From positions 372,001 through 436,000 of the forward strand of contig CANLTE010000003.1 of assembly GCA_947493885.1 (NCBI GenBank): a stretch of 64,000 nucleotides of DNA, read 5' to 3'. The translations under genes were made by a program, and so were the position numbers. Numbering within the stretch: the first letter of the stretch is position 1; each line of letters begins with the position of its first letter. Below are positions 43,607 through 52,889 of this stretch, one piece after another. This DNA is from an uncultured Maribacter sp. (GTDB taxonomy: Bacteria; Bacteroidota; Bacteroidia; Flavobacteriales; Flavobacteriaceae). Below the pieces are notes generated by a model, which was given only the letters and a program-made list of their open reading frames with translations, did no database searches and had not been told where the DNA came from.

Positions 43607-44143
43607 TTACATTTGTTGATAAAATTGCTTTCTTGCTCTACTTAATTGAGTGGGCGTAATTCCAAGAAAATTGGCAACCAAATAATGTGGAATTCTGTTT
43701 ATTAGGTTAGGATACTCTTTTAAAAACAGTTTATATTTTTCTAAAGAATTTAAATTGATTAGAGATACTAACCTTGATTGCAATTGCGTATTGAGTGTAT
43801 GAAAAGCCTTATTTATAATATTGGTTATTTCAATATTCTTGTTTACATAAGACATTATCTCTTTGAACCTTCCTATAGAAATAGTACAATCTTCCAGTGC
43901 CTGAATATAAAGTGTTGAGGCAACATTTGGGATGTAACTCGCGAGAACCATATCTTTTTCCTGGTAAAAATGTGTTGTTATTTCGTTGCCATCCTCATCA
44001 ATCACATAACCTCGAAGTACTCCAGTTACTAATTGCCCAATGTACGTATTGAGTTGACCTTTTTTAACGAATAAATCTCCCTTTTTTAGCGTTATGGTTT
44101 TATGGAGCGATGCTACAAGCATATTTAAATAGTCTTTACACAA
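43607..44143 (-). CDS. Crp/Fnr-family regulator
   Basis: The 178-residue protein contains the cyclic-nucleotide-like beta-roll (TITLKKGDLFVKKGQLNTYI, VLRGYVIDEDGNEITTHFY). The HTH region has IPHYLVANFLGITPTQLSRARKQF. It is slightly short at the N-terminus, compared with about 190-200 residues for relatives. No cysteine pattern of FNR is seen and the effector is unknown. It is followed downstream by the duplicated-domain protein gene on the same strand. Confidence 0.88.
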   Translation of the reverse strand: MCKDYLNMLVASLHKTITLKKGDLFVKKGQLNTYIGQLVTGVLRGYVIDEDGNEITTHFYQEKDMVLASYIPNVASTLYIQALEDCTISIGRFKEIMSYVNKNIEITNIINKAFHTLNTQLQSRLVSLINLNSLEKYKLFLKEYPNLINRIPHYLVANFLGITPTQLSRARKQFYQQM

Positions 44144-44227
44144 AGATATTTAAATGGAATGAAAGTGGGCATAATAAGTATTTCACAACCTATGTCAATA
44201 AATTTAAGTTAGTGGTAAAATTCCATA

Positions 44228-45082
44228 TCATTGTATTAGGCCTGATAACCAATACATACTTTGCACTGCGGTCATAGGAAATGCGGTTTGATGGCTACCT
44301 TCTATAATTATAGGCTTTAACAACACGCTCTTATCATTTCTAGATTTAAGCATACTAATGAGTTTTTCGGCATTGGAACCTAACTCCTTTTCTAAGGTAC
44401 CATATGAAATGAAAACATTAGCATTTAGCTTTTCGTGTTTAAACTTAAGCTCAGAAAGTAACGGAATATCATTATTAAGCGATGGACTGCCAAGAATGTA
44501 GTTTTTAAAAGTATCTGGTTGTGTTAGTAATATATATGCTCCGAATTCACCTCCCATGGAATAGCCAAAATAGGTACGGTTATTTTCATCGGTTTGATAC
44601 TTATTTTCTACATATTTAAATACATCATTTCTAATAAAATTTAAATGGTATTCTGCTCCTCCATACTGATATTTATCCTGATGTTCTTTGTTGTCTGATT
44701 TTATAATGGAGTAATCTCGATATCTACTTACATGTTCGCCTATTTCCTTTTTTAAGGTTTCATCAATGTTTTTTTGCCAGGAAATTCCAACCAAAATGGC
44801 ATCTTCCAATAGGTATTCAGTAGTACCTGAAAGTATTTCTATTTGCCACATCGCATCCGTAAAATATAGCACAGGGTACTTTTTGTTACTCTTTTCTGAA
44901 TACCCTTCTGGAAGTTTTATATAAAGCTCATAATGCCTATCTGTGTTAGTATCTGTTATAGGAACTACCTTTACGCGAGGCAATTCTAAAGACGATTTTT
45001 TGATATGGTCACTATTACTTTTTTGAGCAAAAACAGGACATATTGTTATAAGAAATGTAAAAACAAAACAGTGGTTTCTCAT
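44228..45082 (-). CDS. Secreted alpha/beta-hydrolase esterase (Fes/esterase-D-like)
   Basis: A signal peptide (about residues 1-20, ending VFAQ) is followed by an alpha/beta-hydrolase. The nucleophile elbow is GYSMGG with Ser175, and a late His in EGSHQTAFP (His264) completes the triad. Its closest resemblance is to the putative-esterase family that includes Fes/IroE siderophore esterases and feruloyl-type enzymes. The true substrate is not readable. It is close to the class-C-type hydrolase gene upstream on the same strand (28-base gap), and a PD40 protein gene follows further upstream. All three may form one unit. Confidence 0.85.
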   Translation of the reverse strand: MRNHCFVFTFLITICPVFAQKSNSDHIKKSSLELPRVKVVPITDTNTDRHYELYIKLPEGYSEKSNKKYPVLYFTDAMWQIEILSGTTEYLLEDAILVGISWQKNIDETLKKEIGEHVSRYRDYSIIKSDNKEHQDKYQYGGAEYHLNFIRNDVFKYVENKYQTDENNRTYFGYSMGGEFGAYILLTQPDTFKNYILGSPSLNNDIPLLSELKFKHEKLNANVFISYGTLEKELGSNAEKLISMLKSRNDKSVLLKPIIIEGSHQTAFPMTAVQSMYWLSGLIQ

Positions 45083-45110
45083 TGTTTAGATTTTATATTA
45101 TTTACTATTA

Positions 45111-46304
45111 TTACTCCACAAAAGCAGGCAAAATTCTCTCTGCTACTATTTGCAGGGTGCTGTTATCGTTTTCATGAGAAGTAACTACAATCATTAAATC
45201 TAACTCTTCAATTAGAATAATATATTGACCGCCACCACCTTGAGCTGATACGCAGAAATAGCTTTTATCATTGTATTTTAAATCTGCACTCCACCAGTAA
45301 TAACCGTAGCCTTGATTCGAAACATCTTTACCTCCACCATAGACATCATCATCACCAGTTACAAGTATTCTACTAGTTGCTTTGGTAATAAAGGCTTCAG
45401 GAATCAACTGTTCGCCCTTCCATTTGCCTTTGTTCGAAGTTAAGATACCCCATTTGACCATATCTCGCGATGTCATCCTTGACCTACTAGCAGATACAGG
45501 AAGGCCGTTAATGTCAGTCTCCCAAGCATAAGTTGTTATCCCCATTTTGTCAAGGAGTTCTTTTTTAATAAAATCTTGAGCAGTTCCTGGCACCACGGCT
45601 TCAATAACTTGCATCACCAACCTTGGGTCATCTTGATACAAAAAACTTTGAGACGCTGGAGTAATAGGTGTGCTGTGTTCAAGAAAAGTCTGAACTTGTT
45701 TTTGACCTTTTAATTGAGCAGGCGTTTTCTCAAATGCTTTTCGTTGTTCTTTACTAAGGCGAATACCAGAACGCATGGTCATTGCCTTGTGCAGTGTTAT
45801 TTTTTCTGCGCCTTCCACAAATTTTGTGGGGTCTAGGTCTTTTAGAAAACTAATTAAAGGCTTGTCTAAATCGTCCATGGATAGGTAACCCAATTGAATA
45901 GCACGACCCAATGCTAAGCAAGTATAAGCTTTAGTTGCAGAGGCCTGAAAATGAGGTAGATTGATGCGACCTTTTCTATAATAGGATTCAAAGAGCAGCT
46001 TACCTTGGTACACTATAAGAAAACTATCATTAGGGTCAAGTTTATTGTCAGCAATTTCTTGTGCTAACTTAAGAATCATGACTTTATCTCCCCCATCAAC
46101 TCCCAATTCACCCACAGGGATATCATCTTTTTTATTAGAAGGAGCTGCATCTATAAAAGCCTCATTGAGTTCAGGAATATCTTTGAAAGAGAGTGTGGTT
46201 TCAGCAGTTGTAGCCCTAGGTGCAACGCTATTACTTTGCTGCGCAAAACCACTATGGGTTAGTATTAGTACTATTAAAAGTAATCCTCCTGTTTTGTTTT
46301 TCAT
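45111..46304 (-). CDS. Class C beta-lactamase-like serine hydrolase, exported
   Basis: The 397-residue protein has a signal peptide (ending GFAQ) and the serine-hydrolase motif SATK (Ser122 to Lys125). The second motif, usually Tyr-x-Asn, reads YQDD around SFLYQDDPRLVMQV. A late Gly-rich QGGGGQ stands where the KTG-type motif lies. The degenerate second motif means that true beta-lactamase activity is unlikely. An esterase or peptidase role is more plausible. It is in a minus-strand group of secreted proteins. Confidence 0.85.
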   Translation of the reverse strand: MKNKTGGLLLIVLILTHSGFAQQSNSVAPRATTAETTLSFKDIPELNEAFIDAAPSNKKDDIPVGELGVDGGDKVMILKLAQEIADNKLDPNDSFLIVYQGKLLFESYYRKGRINLPHFQASATKAYTCLALGRAIQLGYLSMDDLDKPLISFLKDLDPTKFVEGAEKITLHKAMTMRSGIRLSKEQRKAFEKTPAQLKGQKQVQTFLEHSTPITPASQSFLYQDDPRLVMQVIEAVVPGTAQDFIKKELLDKMGITTYAWETDINGLPVSASRSRMTSRDMVKWGILTSNKGKWKGEQLIPEAFITKATSRILVTGDDDVYGGGKDVSNQGYGYYWWSADLKYNDKSYFCVSAQGGGGQYIILIEELDLMIVVTSHENDNSTLQIVAERILPAFVE

Positions 46305-46338
46305 GTTTTTTCTTATTTATAAATGAAGTGATAATGCA

Positions 46339-47235
46339 TTAGAGTTTAGGTCTTAACTCATCAATAATTTTAGCATCCACCCAATATTTTGTGGACTCCC
46401 AATAGGTACTTCCATCTTCCTTTAGTTTTTCTTCAGACCTTGAAAAAAGCAAGTATTTTCCATCTGGTGTTAAAAACGCACCATTTTCTTCCAATTCTGT
46501 ATTTATCTTATTTCCCATATTTACAGCTGCCCCCCATGAACCATCTTCCTGTTGAAAACTGATATAATTATCAGACGTACCATAGCCATCTTCTCGCTCA
46601 CTACCCCATATTAAGAAGGATTCATCCGGTGCTATAAAAGGGTGCGCTGTCCATTTACCGGAGTTAATTTCCTTTCCGAGTAATTTTGGTGCTTCCCGTT
46701 TGCCATCTATAATCTTTGACATACGAATGACATCGTTACTTTTATAATCATCAAAAACCATAGTTCCTTTATCAGAAACAGACAATACCATTATACCCCA
46801 ATCTTCTCTATCAAACATGGGACCCAGACTTTTTATTTTTGACCAACCTGAAGCCGTACGTTCAATATAATTATGTCTTGAGTATAATATGTTGCTATTT
46901 TTAGAACCACTATGGCGAAATGTGTATTTATTAGTTTTGTAATAATTCCCACCTTGTTTATAAACCACAACCGCCAGCTCAAAAGGATTGTTACCTGAGT
47001 ACGTAAAGTAAAACTCCTCCATATCCAAAGAACCCTCGTACCCTAATTCCCAATCTTTAGAAGTATCCGCTTTGGGAACAAAAATTTCAGGAGTTAGTCC
47101 TGGCGTATTATATCCGAAGTATGGATTTTCGATTGTTGAAGCATCATTCTCTATTGTTTCTGATGTCTCATTTTTACAAGCAGTAATAAATATCGCAAAT
47201 AACAGTATGTATAATTTTATAGTAATTTTTTTCAT
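46339..47235 (-). CDS. PD40/WD40-like beta-propeller lipoprotein
   Basis: A lipoprotein signal ends at Cys20 (FITAC). The 298-residue protein then has strands with repeated S/D-x-D-G-x-x-L/I-x-F motifs, as in APDESFLIWGSER and TPDGKYLLFSRSEE. These resemble the TolB/PD40 propeller family that binds proteins or peptidoglycan-associated partners in the periplasm. It is first in its minus-strand group (46339 to 44228) and is divergently oriented to the LytS gene at 47454. Function is unknown beyond the fold. Confidence 0.75.
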   Translation of the reverse strand: MKKITIKLYILLFAIFITACKNETSETIENDASTIENPYFGYNTPGLTPEIFVPKADTSKDWELGYEGSLDMEEFYFTYSGNNPFELAVVVYKQGGNYYKTNKYTFRHSGSKNSNILYSRHNYIERTASGWSKIKSLGPMFDREDWGIMVLSVSDKGTMVFDDYKSNDVIRMSKIIDGKREAPKLLGKEINSGKWTAHPFIAPDESFLIWGSEREDGYGTSDNYISFQQEDGSWGAAVNMGNKINTELEENGAFLTPDGKYLLFSRSEEKLKEDGSTYWESTKYWVDAKIIDELRPKL

Positions 47236-47453
47236 GTATTTTGCTTTTATGTAAGTTTCACTCTGAATGACAGTTATTGCATAAAAGTATAGTATAATCT
47301 ATGTCTAAAACCATAAAAAGGATGTATGCAACAGTTACATGATAAAACCGTTTCGTCATTGATATACCACTTTTATAAGGAATTATAGAATACTGCATTT
47401 GTAGATAGTATCTTTATATTTTTTAGTAATAAAACCCATCTAGAAAACAGTTT

Positions 47454-48464
47454 ATGTTTAAAAAGTCTTTGAAGAATACCATACTCATAAATGCAGGCGC
47501 TTTTTTACTGGTTGCTATGCTTGAAATTTTGAGTGTGTGGTCCATCAAAGAGAAATTTGATAGTCAGTATAATTTTTATAAGTGGCAATTAAATTTTGCA
47601 ATTTTTATTATGGTAATTATATGGATAAATCATTTTATTCTCATTCCCTTTTTTCTAGATAAGAAACAATATGTTTTATACGGAATACTGCTCATTGGTA
47701 GTATATTTTTTGGTTCTTATTTGAAAGGATATACAGATGGATATGGCACTTTTAAATCATTTTTCTTTTTTATTTATACCACAGGAACGGGTATGGCTGC
47801 TTTTTTTTTAAGAAGAAGTATACTCATGCAAAGAGAAAATACTGAGAAAGATAAGTTACAAAGAGATATGGAGCTTAATTACCTGAAGGAGCAGGTGAAT
47901 CCCCATTTTTTATTTAACTCCCTAAATAGTATTTATGCGCTTTCCAGGCAGCAATCACCAGAAACTCCTGATGTTGTCATGCAACTCTCGGAATTAATGC
48001 GATATCAGTTAGAGAGTTCTAAAAAAGACACTGTTTTATTAAAAGAAGAGCTTGAGTTTATAGAGAACTATGTATTACTTGAAGAAAAAAGATTAAGTAA
48101 ACGTTGTACCATTGAATTCTTAATTGAAGGTGATTTGTTGCACTTAAGAATTGCTCCAATGCTGTTAATTCCGTTTGTTGAAAATGCTGTGAAACATGGT
48201 GCTCAAAGTACTAATGCCCAAAGTACCATTGATATCTCTATCTCTATAAAAAATACCACCCTTCACTTTTGTGTAGTGAACTCAAAACCTATCATGGTCT
48301 CTGAATCCAAAAGAAAAGGAATGGGGCTTGAAAATGTAAAAAGACGTTTAAATCTATTATATCCTAATTCCCATGTATTAGAAATTGATGATAAGGAAAA
48401 GATATATTGTATTAATTTATCTATTGATCTAAAAGATGCAACACAAAAAGTAATTAATGATTAA
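47454..48464 (+). CDS. LytS-type sensor histidine kinase
   Basis: The 336-residue protein has about four N-terminal membrane helices and a histidine kinase of the LytS/HPK7 type. The phospho-acceptor is in NPHFLFNSLNSIYAL (His151), and the ATPase part has MLLIPFVENAVKHGA and KGMGLENVKRRL. Sensing is by the membrane part without an extra domain. It overlaps the response-regulator gene by 8 bases. It is divergent from the PD40 lipoprotein and hydrolase genes, which are plausible targets. Confidence 0.92.
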   Translation: MFKKSLKNTILINAGAFLLVAMLEILSVWSIKEKFDSQYNFYKWQLNFAIFIMVIIWINHFILIPFFLDKKQYVLYGILLIGSIFFGSYLKGYTDGYGTFKSFFFFIYTTGTGMAAFFLRRSILMQRENTEKDKLQRDMELNYLKEQVNPHFLFNSLNSIYALSRQQSPETPDVVMQLSELMRYQLESSKKDTVLLKEELEFIENYVLLEEKRLSKRCTIEFLIEGDLLHLRIAPMLLIPFVENAVKHGAQSTNAQSTIDISISIKNTTLHFCVVNSKPIMVSESKRKGMGLENVKRRLNLLYPNSHVLEIDDKEKIYCINLSIDLKDATQKVIND

Positions 48465-49152
48465 AATTGGTATTATAGATGACGAAATATTAGCGCGTAA
48501 AGTGTTAGAAGATTATTGTTCTAAAATTGACAACTTTGAAATAGTACTAAGTACAGGTAACCCTCTTGAATTCATCAATTTTACTCAGAAAAATGACGTT
48601 GACCTTATTTTTTTAGATATAGAAATGCCGGAACTTAATGGCATGGAAGTTTTGCGTTCTATGATAAAACCTCCTAAAGTAATTTTAACTACAGCCTATT
48701 CTGAATATGCATTAGAAAGTTACAATTACGGTGTTGTAGATTATTTATTGAAACCTATAAAAATTGAACGCTTTTTAAAAGCAATAAATAAAGTTTCGGC
48801 TTCAAAAATATCAGAATCTAACAAAGTGAAAGGCAGTGAGGAACTTCAGGTAAAACATGATGGTATCCCTGTTAATATTGCACTTAAATCAATTTTGTAT
48901 ATTCAGAGTTTTGGAAATTATTTGAAAATCTTTACAGATTCCAGAATGTACCTGATTACTGAAACTCTCGTCAATATTTCAACATTATTGCCAGAGAATT
49001 TCCAACGTACACATAAATCATACATTGCCAATTTACAAAGGGCTACAAAAGCTACCAAAGTACATTTGCTAATTGAAAATAATAAAGTTCCTGTGAGTAC
49101 TACGTATAAAGTTGTTGTTTTTAAAAAACTAGAGGTATTAGCTAAATTATAA
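48457..49152 (+). CDS. LytR/AlgR-type response regulator with LytTR DNA-binding domain
   Basis: The 231-residue protein has a receiver domain with the acidic pocket Asp8/Asp9, the phosphorylation site Asp54 in IFLDIEMPELNG and the Thr/Lys residues TTAYSEYALES and YLLKPIK. A LytTR DNA-binding domain with VNIALKSILYIQSFGNYLKIF follows. It is the cognate partner of the overlapping LytS gene. LytTR proteins bind paired direct repeats. I did not find an unambiguous pair in the 218 bases before 47454. Confidence 0.92.
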   Translation: MIKIGIIDDEILARKVLEDYCSKIDNFEIVLSTGNPLEFINFTQKNDVDLIFLDIEMPELNGMEVLRSMIKPPKVILTTAYSEYALESYNYGVVDYLLKPIKIERFLKAINKVSASKISESNKVKGSEELQVKHDGIPVNIALKSILYIQSFGNYLKIFTDSRMYLITETLVNISTLLPENFQRTHKSYIANLQRATKATKVHLLIENNKVPVSTTYKVVVFKKLEVLAKL

Positions 49153-49247
49153 TACCTAATTTCCATTTCATATACGTTATTACCTCTCCTCTATTACGAT
49201 TTTGAAAAATAACTACTAATACTTAGATAAACCGTTGAAATTCGATT

Positions 49248-50297
49248 CTACAACGAACTATTTTTGCGATATAATGATGGCGTTGTGCCTACCATTTTTT
49301 TAAAAGCCGCATTAAAAGAAGAAAGGCTATTGAAACCAGAATCAAAAGCAATACTGGATATGGTCAGGTTTTGATTCTCTAAAAGTGTTTTCTTTGCTTC
49401 TTTAATCCTAAAATGATTTATAAAATCATTAAAATTTTGGTTTGCATACTGATTAATAATTTCGGAGGTTTTTTGAGTGCTTTTTCCAATTTGTTTACTT
49501 AAACTGGAAAGGGATACATCCAATTCAAGATATAACTTATTTGTAACCACTATTTCAGAAATTTCATTGAATAATAACAAATCATTATTCATTTTAAACA
49601 CATCTCCATTTATATCAGTGATTTTTAATTGAAACGCTTTATAGCTTAAAAAGTAAACAACTAAGGAGTACATAATAGGCCCAACAATATAGGGTACTGT
49701 ATCTTCAATAATATTTAAAAAATAAGACACCCAAATAACTATAAAACCAATTACTATAAGATGCAACCATTGAAATATAGTTTTTTGGAATTTTGTCTGT
49801 AATATATTTTTACATTCTTTTTTTATGTTTTGTAAAGATTTCCAAGAAATAAAAATATAGAAACCAAAGTGTGCGTAAATGCAAATTATAATGCTGCCAA
49901 ACAGAATTATAGTGTTTTTTTCTTTCGTACTAAATAGATTATCGTTGATAAAAAAACTCATTGCAAATATTAAAATAAAAGGTATTATTTCTAAGAAATA
50001 AATACTATTCAATTTAAAATTAGACCTAGTGAGTGCTAAAACATACCATCTTAACAATGGACCAATAAGTAGTAAAAATGCTAATCCTGCAAAAATAAAT
50101 TTCGGTTCTAAATCGTTTCCAAAATTTAGCAATACAGATTTTCCGATTCTGAAAGCCATTACTATTAAGATTAACCCTAATAGAATATTCGGAAGTGTTT
50201 TTTTACTTTTAATGAAGCATAAATATACAGCAAACAAAACACCATGTATAAGACCGGCACTACTAATTATTATAAGAAGAATGTCTAAAAAACGCAA
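49248..50297 (-). CDS. Membrane-bound AraC-family regulator
   Basis: The 349-residue protein begins with about seven hydrophobic segments (residues 1-230) and ends with an AraC DNA-binding domain (about 245-345) that contains SLSSLSKQIGKSTQKTSEIINQ and ISSAIAFDSGFN-like turns. This fusion of a membrane sensor with AraC is frequent in Flavobacteria. A ligand is unknown. It lies beside the DJ-1-like gene on the same strand (26 bases between them), and may regulate it. Confidence 0.88.
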   Translation of the reverse strand: MRFLDILLIIISSAGLIHGVLFAVYLCFIKSKKTLPNILLGLILIVMAFRIGKSVLLNFGNDLEPKFIFAGLAFLLLIGPLLRWYVLALTRSNFKLNSIYFLEIIPFILIFAMSFFINDNLFSTKEKNTIILFGSIIICIYAHFGFYIFISWKSLQNIKKECKNILQTKFQKTIFQWLHLIVIGFIVIWVSYFLNIIEDTVPYIVGPIMYSLVVYFLSYKAFQLKITDINGDVFKMNNDLLLFNEISEIVVTNKLYLELDVSLSSLSKQIGKSTQKTSEIINQYANQNFNDFINHFRIKEAKKTLLENQNLTISSIAFDSGFNSLSSFNAAFKKMVGTTPSLYRKNSSL

Positions 50298-50323
50298 TGG
50301 AATATTTTTCTCAAATGTAATTA

Positions 50324-51427
50324 TTATTTTGTTTTAGCTGTATCAAACCTTTTTGCATAAGAAGTTAGCTCTAACATATTCAGAAAACGTGAAACATCTC
50401 CTTTCATAATCGCTACAAGACTGTGTTGTGCTATTAGAACCCTATGAATTGGTTTGTTTTGTTTTTCCTCCATATTTCTTATCACTTCCTTAGCTTTTTC
50501 AAACCCTTTTTGTTCATATATGGATAAAACTTTTACAGCATTTTCTTCTGAAGTAATTACTCTTGGTTTTGGAGTATACCCTAATTGTTTAATCATAGTT
50601 TCTGCCAATGCCCATACTGACCATGGATTTTGACCAGTAATTAAATTACTATCATGACTAATTTGCTGTAAATACATAGCGCCTTCATTAAAATTGGCCC
50701 CTTGTTTTATTAATTTATTTTGTAAAAGAAAAGGAAATATAGTAGCTGCTTCTGGTATAAGGAGAAGCTCCTCTTCATTTGTGAAACCACTCACTGTTTT
50801 GTTTTCTACAAGGGGGCGTCCATTATCTAAAACTACATTGACCAGTGCAGCAGGACCATGACATACTGCACCAACTACTTTGTTTGATTGGTAATAATTA
50901 CGTACAATAGTTTGTATTGTTTTATTATCGGGAAAGTCGAACATAGCACCTTTTCCACCAACGAAATATACTGCACTATAATCTTCTTTTATTAAATCAT
51001 GTATTGGGTAAGTATTGTTTGCTTTTTGTTGTGCTTCTGAATCGTTTAAAAAGGCATAATCAAAAGCTCCCATGTCATCGCCATCAATTACTACAGATGG
51101 TTTTCCTCCTTTTGGACTTGCAATATCTACTTCAAAGCCATTAGCTTTAAATACATAGTATGCTCGTGCTAGTTCTGTAAGTTCGTAGCCTGTACTTTTT
51201 CCACTACTACCCATTATATTTGTGCTTGTTACTACTGCCAATATTTTACCTCTTTTTGGTACAATATTTTCTGATAAATATGGTAAATCTTCGACAGTCG
51301 TTGTTTCTAAATTTACTTCTTTAGGTGGTATTAAACCATTGAACCAAAATCCAAAAGAGACAATAACAACAATTAAAACAATAAAAAAGAGAGATATCCA
51401 TTTGAGGATTCGATATTTTTTAAACAT
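50324..51427 (-). CDS. Membrane-anchored DJ-1/PfpI (Hsp31-like) protein
   Basis: One helix at residues 9-27 anchors the protein. The DJ-1/PfpI domain at about 60-285 has the nucleophile elbow GAVCHGPAALV (Cys189-His190), the paired Glu82 in TGYELTELA and DFPDNK. Its glyoxalase/chaperone/amidase activity cannot be told apart by sequence. A C-terminal stretch of about 80 residues (ITSEENAVKVLSIYEQKG onward) is extra to the family. The combination of membrane anchor, DJ-1 domain and tail is unusual. It is next to the membrane AraC gene. Confidence 0.85.
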   Translation of the reverse strand: MFKKYRILKWISLFFIVLIVVIVSFGFWFNGLIPPKEVNLETTTVEDLPYLSENIVPKRGKILAVVTSTNIMGSSGKSTGYELTELARAYYVFKANGFEVDIASPKGGKPSVVIDGDDMGAFDYAFLNDSEAQQKANNTYPIHDLIKEDYSAVYFVGGKGAMFDFPDNKTIQTIVRNYYQSNKVVGAVCHGPAALVNVVLDNGRPLVENKTVSGFTNEEELLLIPEAATIFPFLLQNKLIKQGANFNEGAMYLQQISHDSNLITGQNPWSVWALAETMIKQLGYTPKPRVITSEENAVKVLSIYEQKGFEKAKEVIRNMEEKQNKPIHRVLIAQHSLVAIMKGDVSRFLNMLELTSYAKRFDTAKTK

Positions 51428-51649
51428 AACTTTTCATTTAATTTATTTTGGCTAAATAATATGATGTCCTCCATAAATACTGTTCAAATGATAATTTCGT
51501 CAGAGTAAATGATGATTTTAATTGATAATCGAGATTAAAATGTCCCGAGGCTTACTCAGAGGTTGTTTACTTTATTGTATAAAAATTTAATAGACTATTT
51601 TAAAATAATCTTCTTTTAAAAATCAAAATATTATTTACTTTTACCCTTT

Positions 51650-51952
51650 ATGATAAAAAACAGAAAGTCATTTATTTCTATGTTTTTTGTCGCTTTGTTT
51701 ATGTTATTCAAAGTGGCAGGTTTACATGCGCTTTCTCATGATGAAGATTCAGATGTTCAACACTGTGAAGTCTGTCACATTACAACAGCAGTTAATTTTA
51801 CACCTCTTTTAGAAGTAGAAACCACTGCTTTACCCCATATTGAATATTTTTACTTAGAACAAAAAACGATTAATAATGCGTTTTTTGTTGCTTTTAAGAG
51901 CAATCATTTATTAAATTATTTCTTTACAAGACCCCCTCCGAAAAAAAATTAG
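51650..51952 (+). CDS. Small membrane-associated protein with His/Cys cluster
   Basis: The 100-residue product has one hydrophobic segment (about residues 8-25, ISMFFVALFMLFKVAGLHAL) and then a His/Cys-rich stretch, LSHDEDSDVQHCEVCHITTA, with HCEVCH as a likely metal-binding site. A Pro/Lys tail ends it. I do not recognise the family. It is 243 bases upstream of the ABC/TonB operon, and small proteins like this precede metal-related TonB loci in Bacteroidetes, so a metal-sensing or metal-handling role is possible. Confidence 0.6.
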   Translation: MIKNRKSFISMFFVALFMLFKVAGLHALSHDEDSDVQHCEVCHITTAVNFTPLLEVETTALPHIEYFYLEQKTINNAFFVAFKSNHLLNYFFTRPPPKKN

Positions 51953-52089
51953 TCCATACTTTTTTTAGTGCAATCCTATCCATTAGGGTATGTGCAACAT
52001 TTGCTTACATGTTATTTAACTTGAGCTAATTCCTTTTGTTTTTAAATAAATAATTCAAATGTTGTAATGGTCCATAAAAATAATGGGCT

Positions 52090-52114
52090 TCACCCTTTTA
52101 TTGGGTGATTCTTT
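52090..52114 (+). terminator. Weak hairpin after the His/Cys protein gene
   Basis: TCACCC (52090-52095) and GGGTGA (52103-52108) form a 6-base stem with a 7-base loop, followed by a T-rich stretch. It lies between the small protein gene and the ABC operon and may partly separate them. Confidence 0.4.
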
Positions 52115-52195
52115 TATAACTACAAACGCTTGTTTACTGGAGTTTACACCTGGATAGGCGTTAATTATTCTTACAATTAATTTAATAAAATAGAT

Positions 52196-52885
52196 ATGCT
52201 AAAAGCATTGAACATTACAAAATCTTACAATGGAAAAGTTGCATTGAAAAACGTTTCCTTTGAAGTTTCTAAGGGTGAAATATTTTGTCTATTAGGTCAA
52301 AATGGAGCAGGAAAAACAACTACTATAAATATTTTTTTGGGTTTTATTTCAAAAGATGATGGTAAGGCGTTTATAGCGGATAAAGAAGTCGGTAAAGACG
52401 ATACCAACCAACTTACAGCGTACATTCCAGAAACGGTTCAACTATATGGTAATCTTACAGGTATAGAAAATCTAAATTTCTTTACACGCTTAGCCGGATT
52501 TAAATATTCCTCACCTGAACTAGAAGGTTTTCTTAGTAAAACCGGACTTCAAGAAGATGCACACCATAAAAGACTATCCGCTTATTCTAAAGGAATGCGA
52601 CAAAAAGTTGGTATTGCTGTTGCATTGGCCAAGAACGCAGAAGTAATTTTCATGGATGAACCAACTTCGGGTTTAGACCCAAAAGCAACTGCAGAATTTA
52701 CTAAAATATGTAAAGAATTAGCACAGGTGGGAAAAGTAATTTTTATGGCGACCCATGATATTTTTAATGCAGTAGAGCTAGGTACTACTATTGGGATTAT
52801 GAAAGAAGGCACTTTAGTGCAACAACTAAAAGCCAGCGAAATAAACGCTGGAGAATTAAACAAACTTTACTTAGAAACTATATAA
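52196..52885 (+). CDS. ABC transporter ATPase (ABC-2/NosF-like)
   Basis: This is the ATP-binding subunit of an ABC-2-type exporter or assembly system. Walker A is GQNGAGKTT (34-42), the signature is SKGMRQ where LSGGQ lies in importers, and Walker B is VIFMDEP (Asp154, Glu155). The H-loop is in ATHD. The length of 229 residues is short, as in the NosF/CcmA/gliding-type subunits. It starts an operon whose next gene is a TonB-dependent receptor (4-base gap) and then two ABC-2 permeases. NosF-like ATPases act with cuproprotein assembly, but no NosD/NosL homologue is seen here. Confidence 0.9.
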   Translation: MLKALNITKSYNGKVALKNVSFEVSKGEIFCLLGQNGAGKTTTINIFLGFISKDDGKAFIADKEVGKDDTNQLTAYIPETVQLYGNLTGIENLNFFTRLAGFKYSSPELEGFLSKTGLQEDAHHKRLSAYSKGMRQKVGIAVALAKNAEVIFMDEPTSGLDPKATAEFTKICKELAQVGKVIFMATHDIFNAVELGTTIGIMKEGTLVQQLKASEINAGELNKLYLETI

Positions 52886-52889
52886 AATA

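Noticed and set aside
49180-49230. Possible fourth copy of the structured repeat (CCTCTCCTCTATTACGATTT)
   Set aside because: It matches the core poorly and lacks the AATAAGTGTT end, so the similarity is not above chance for a pyrimidine-rich stretch.
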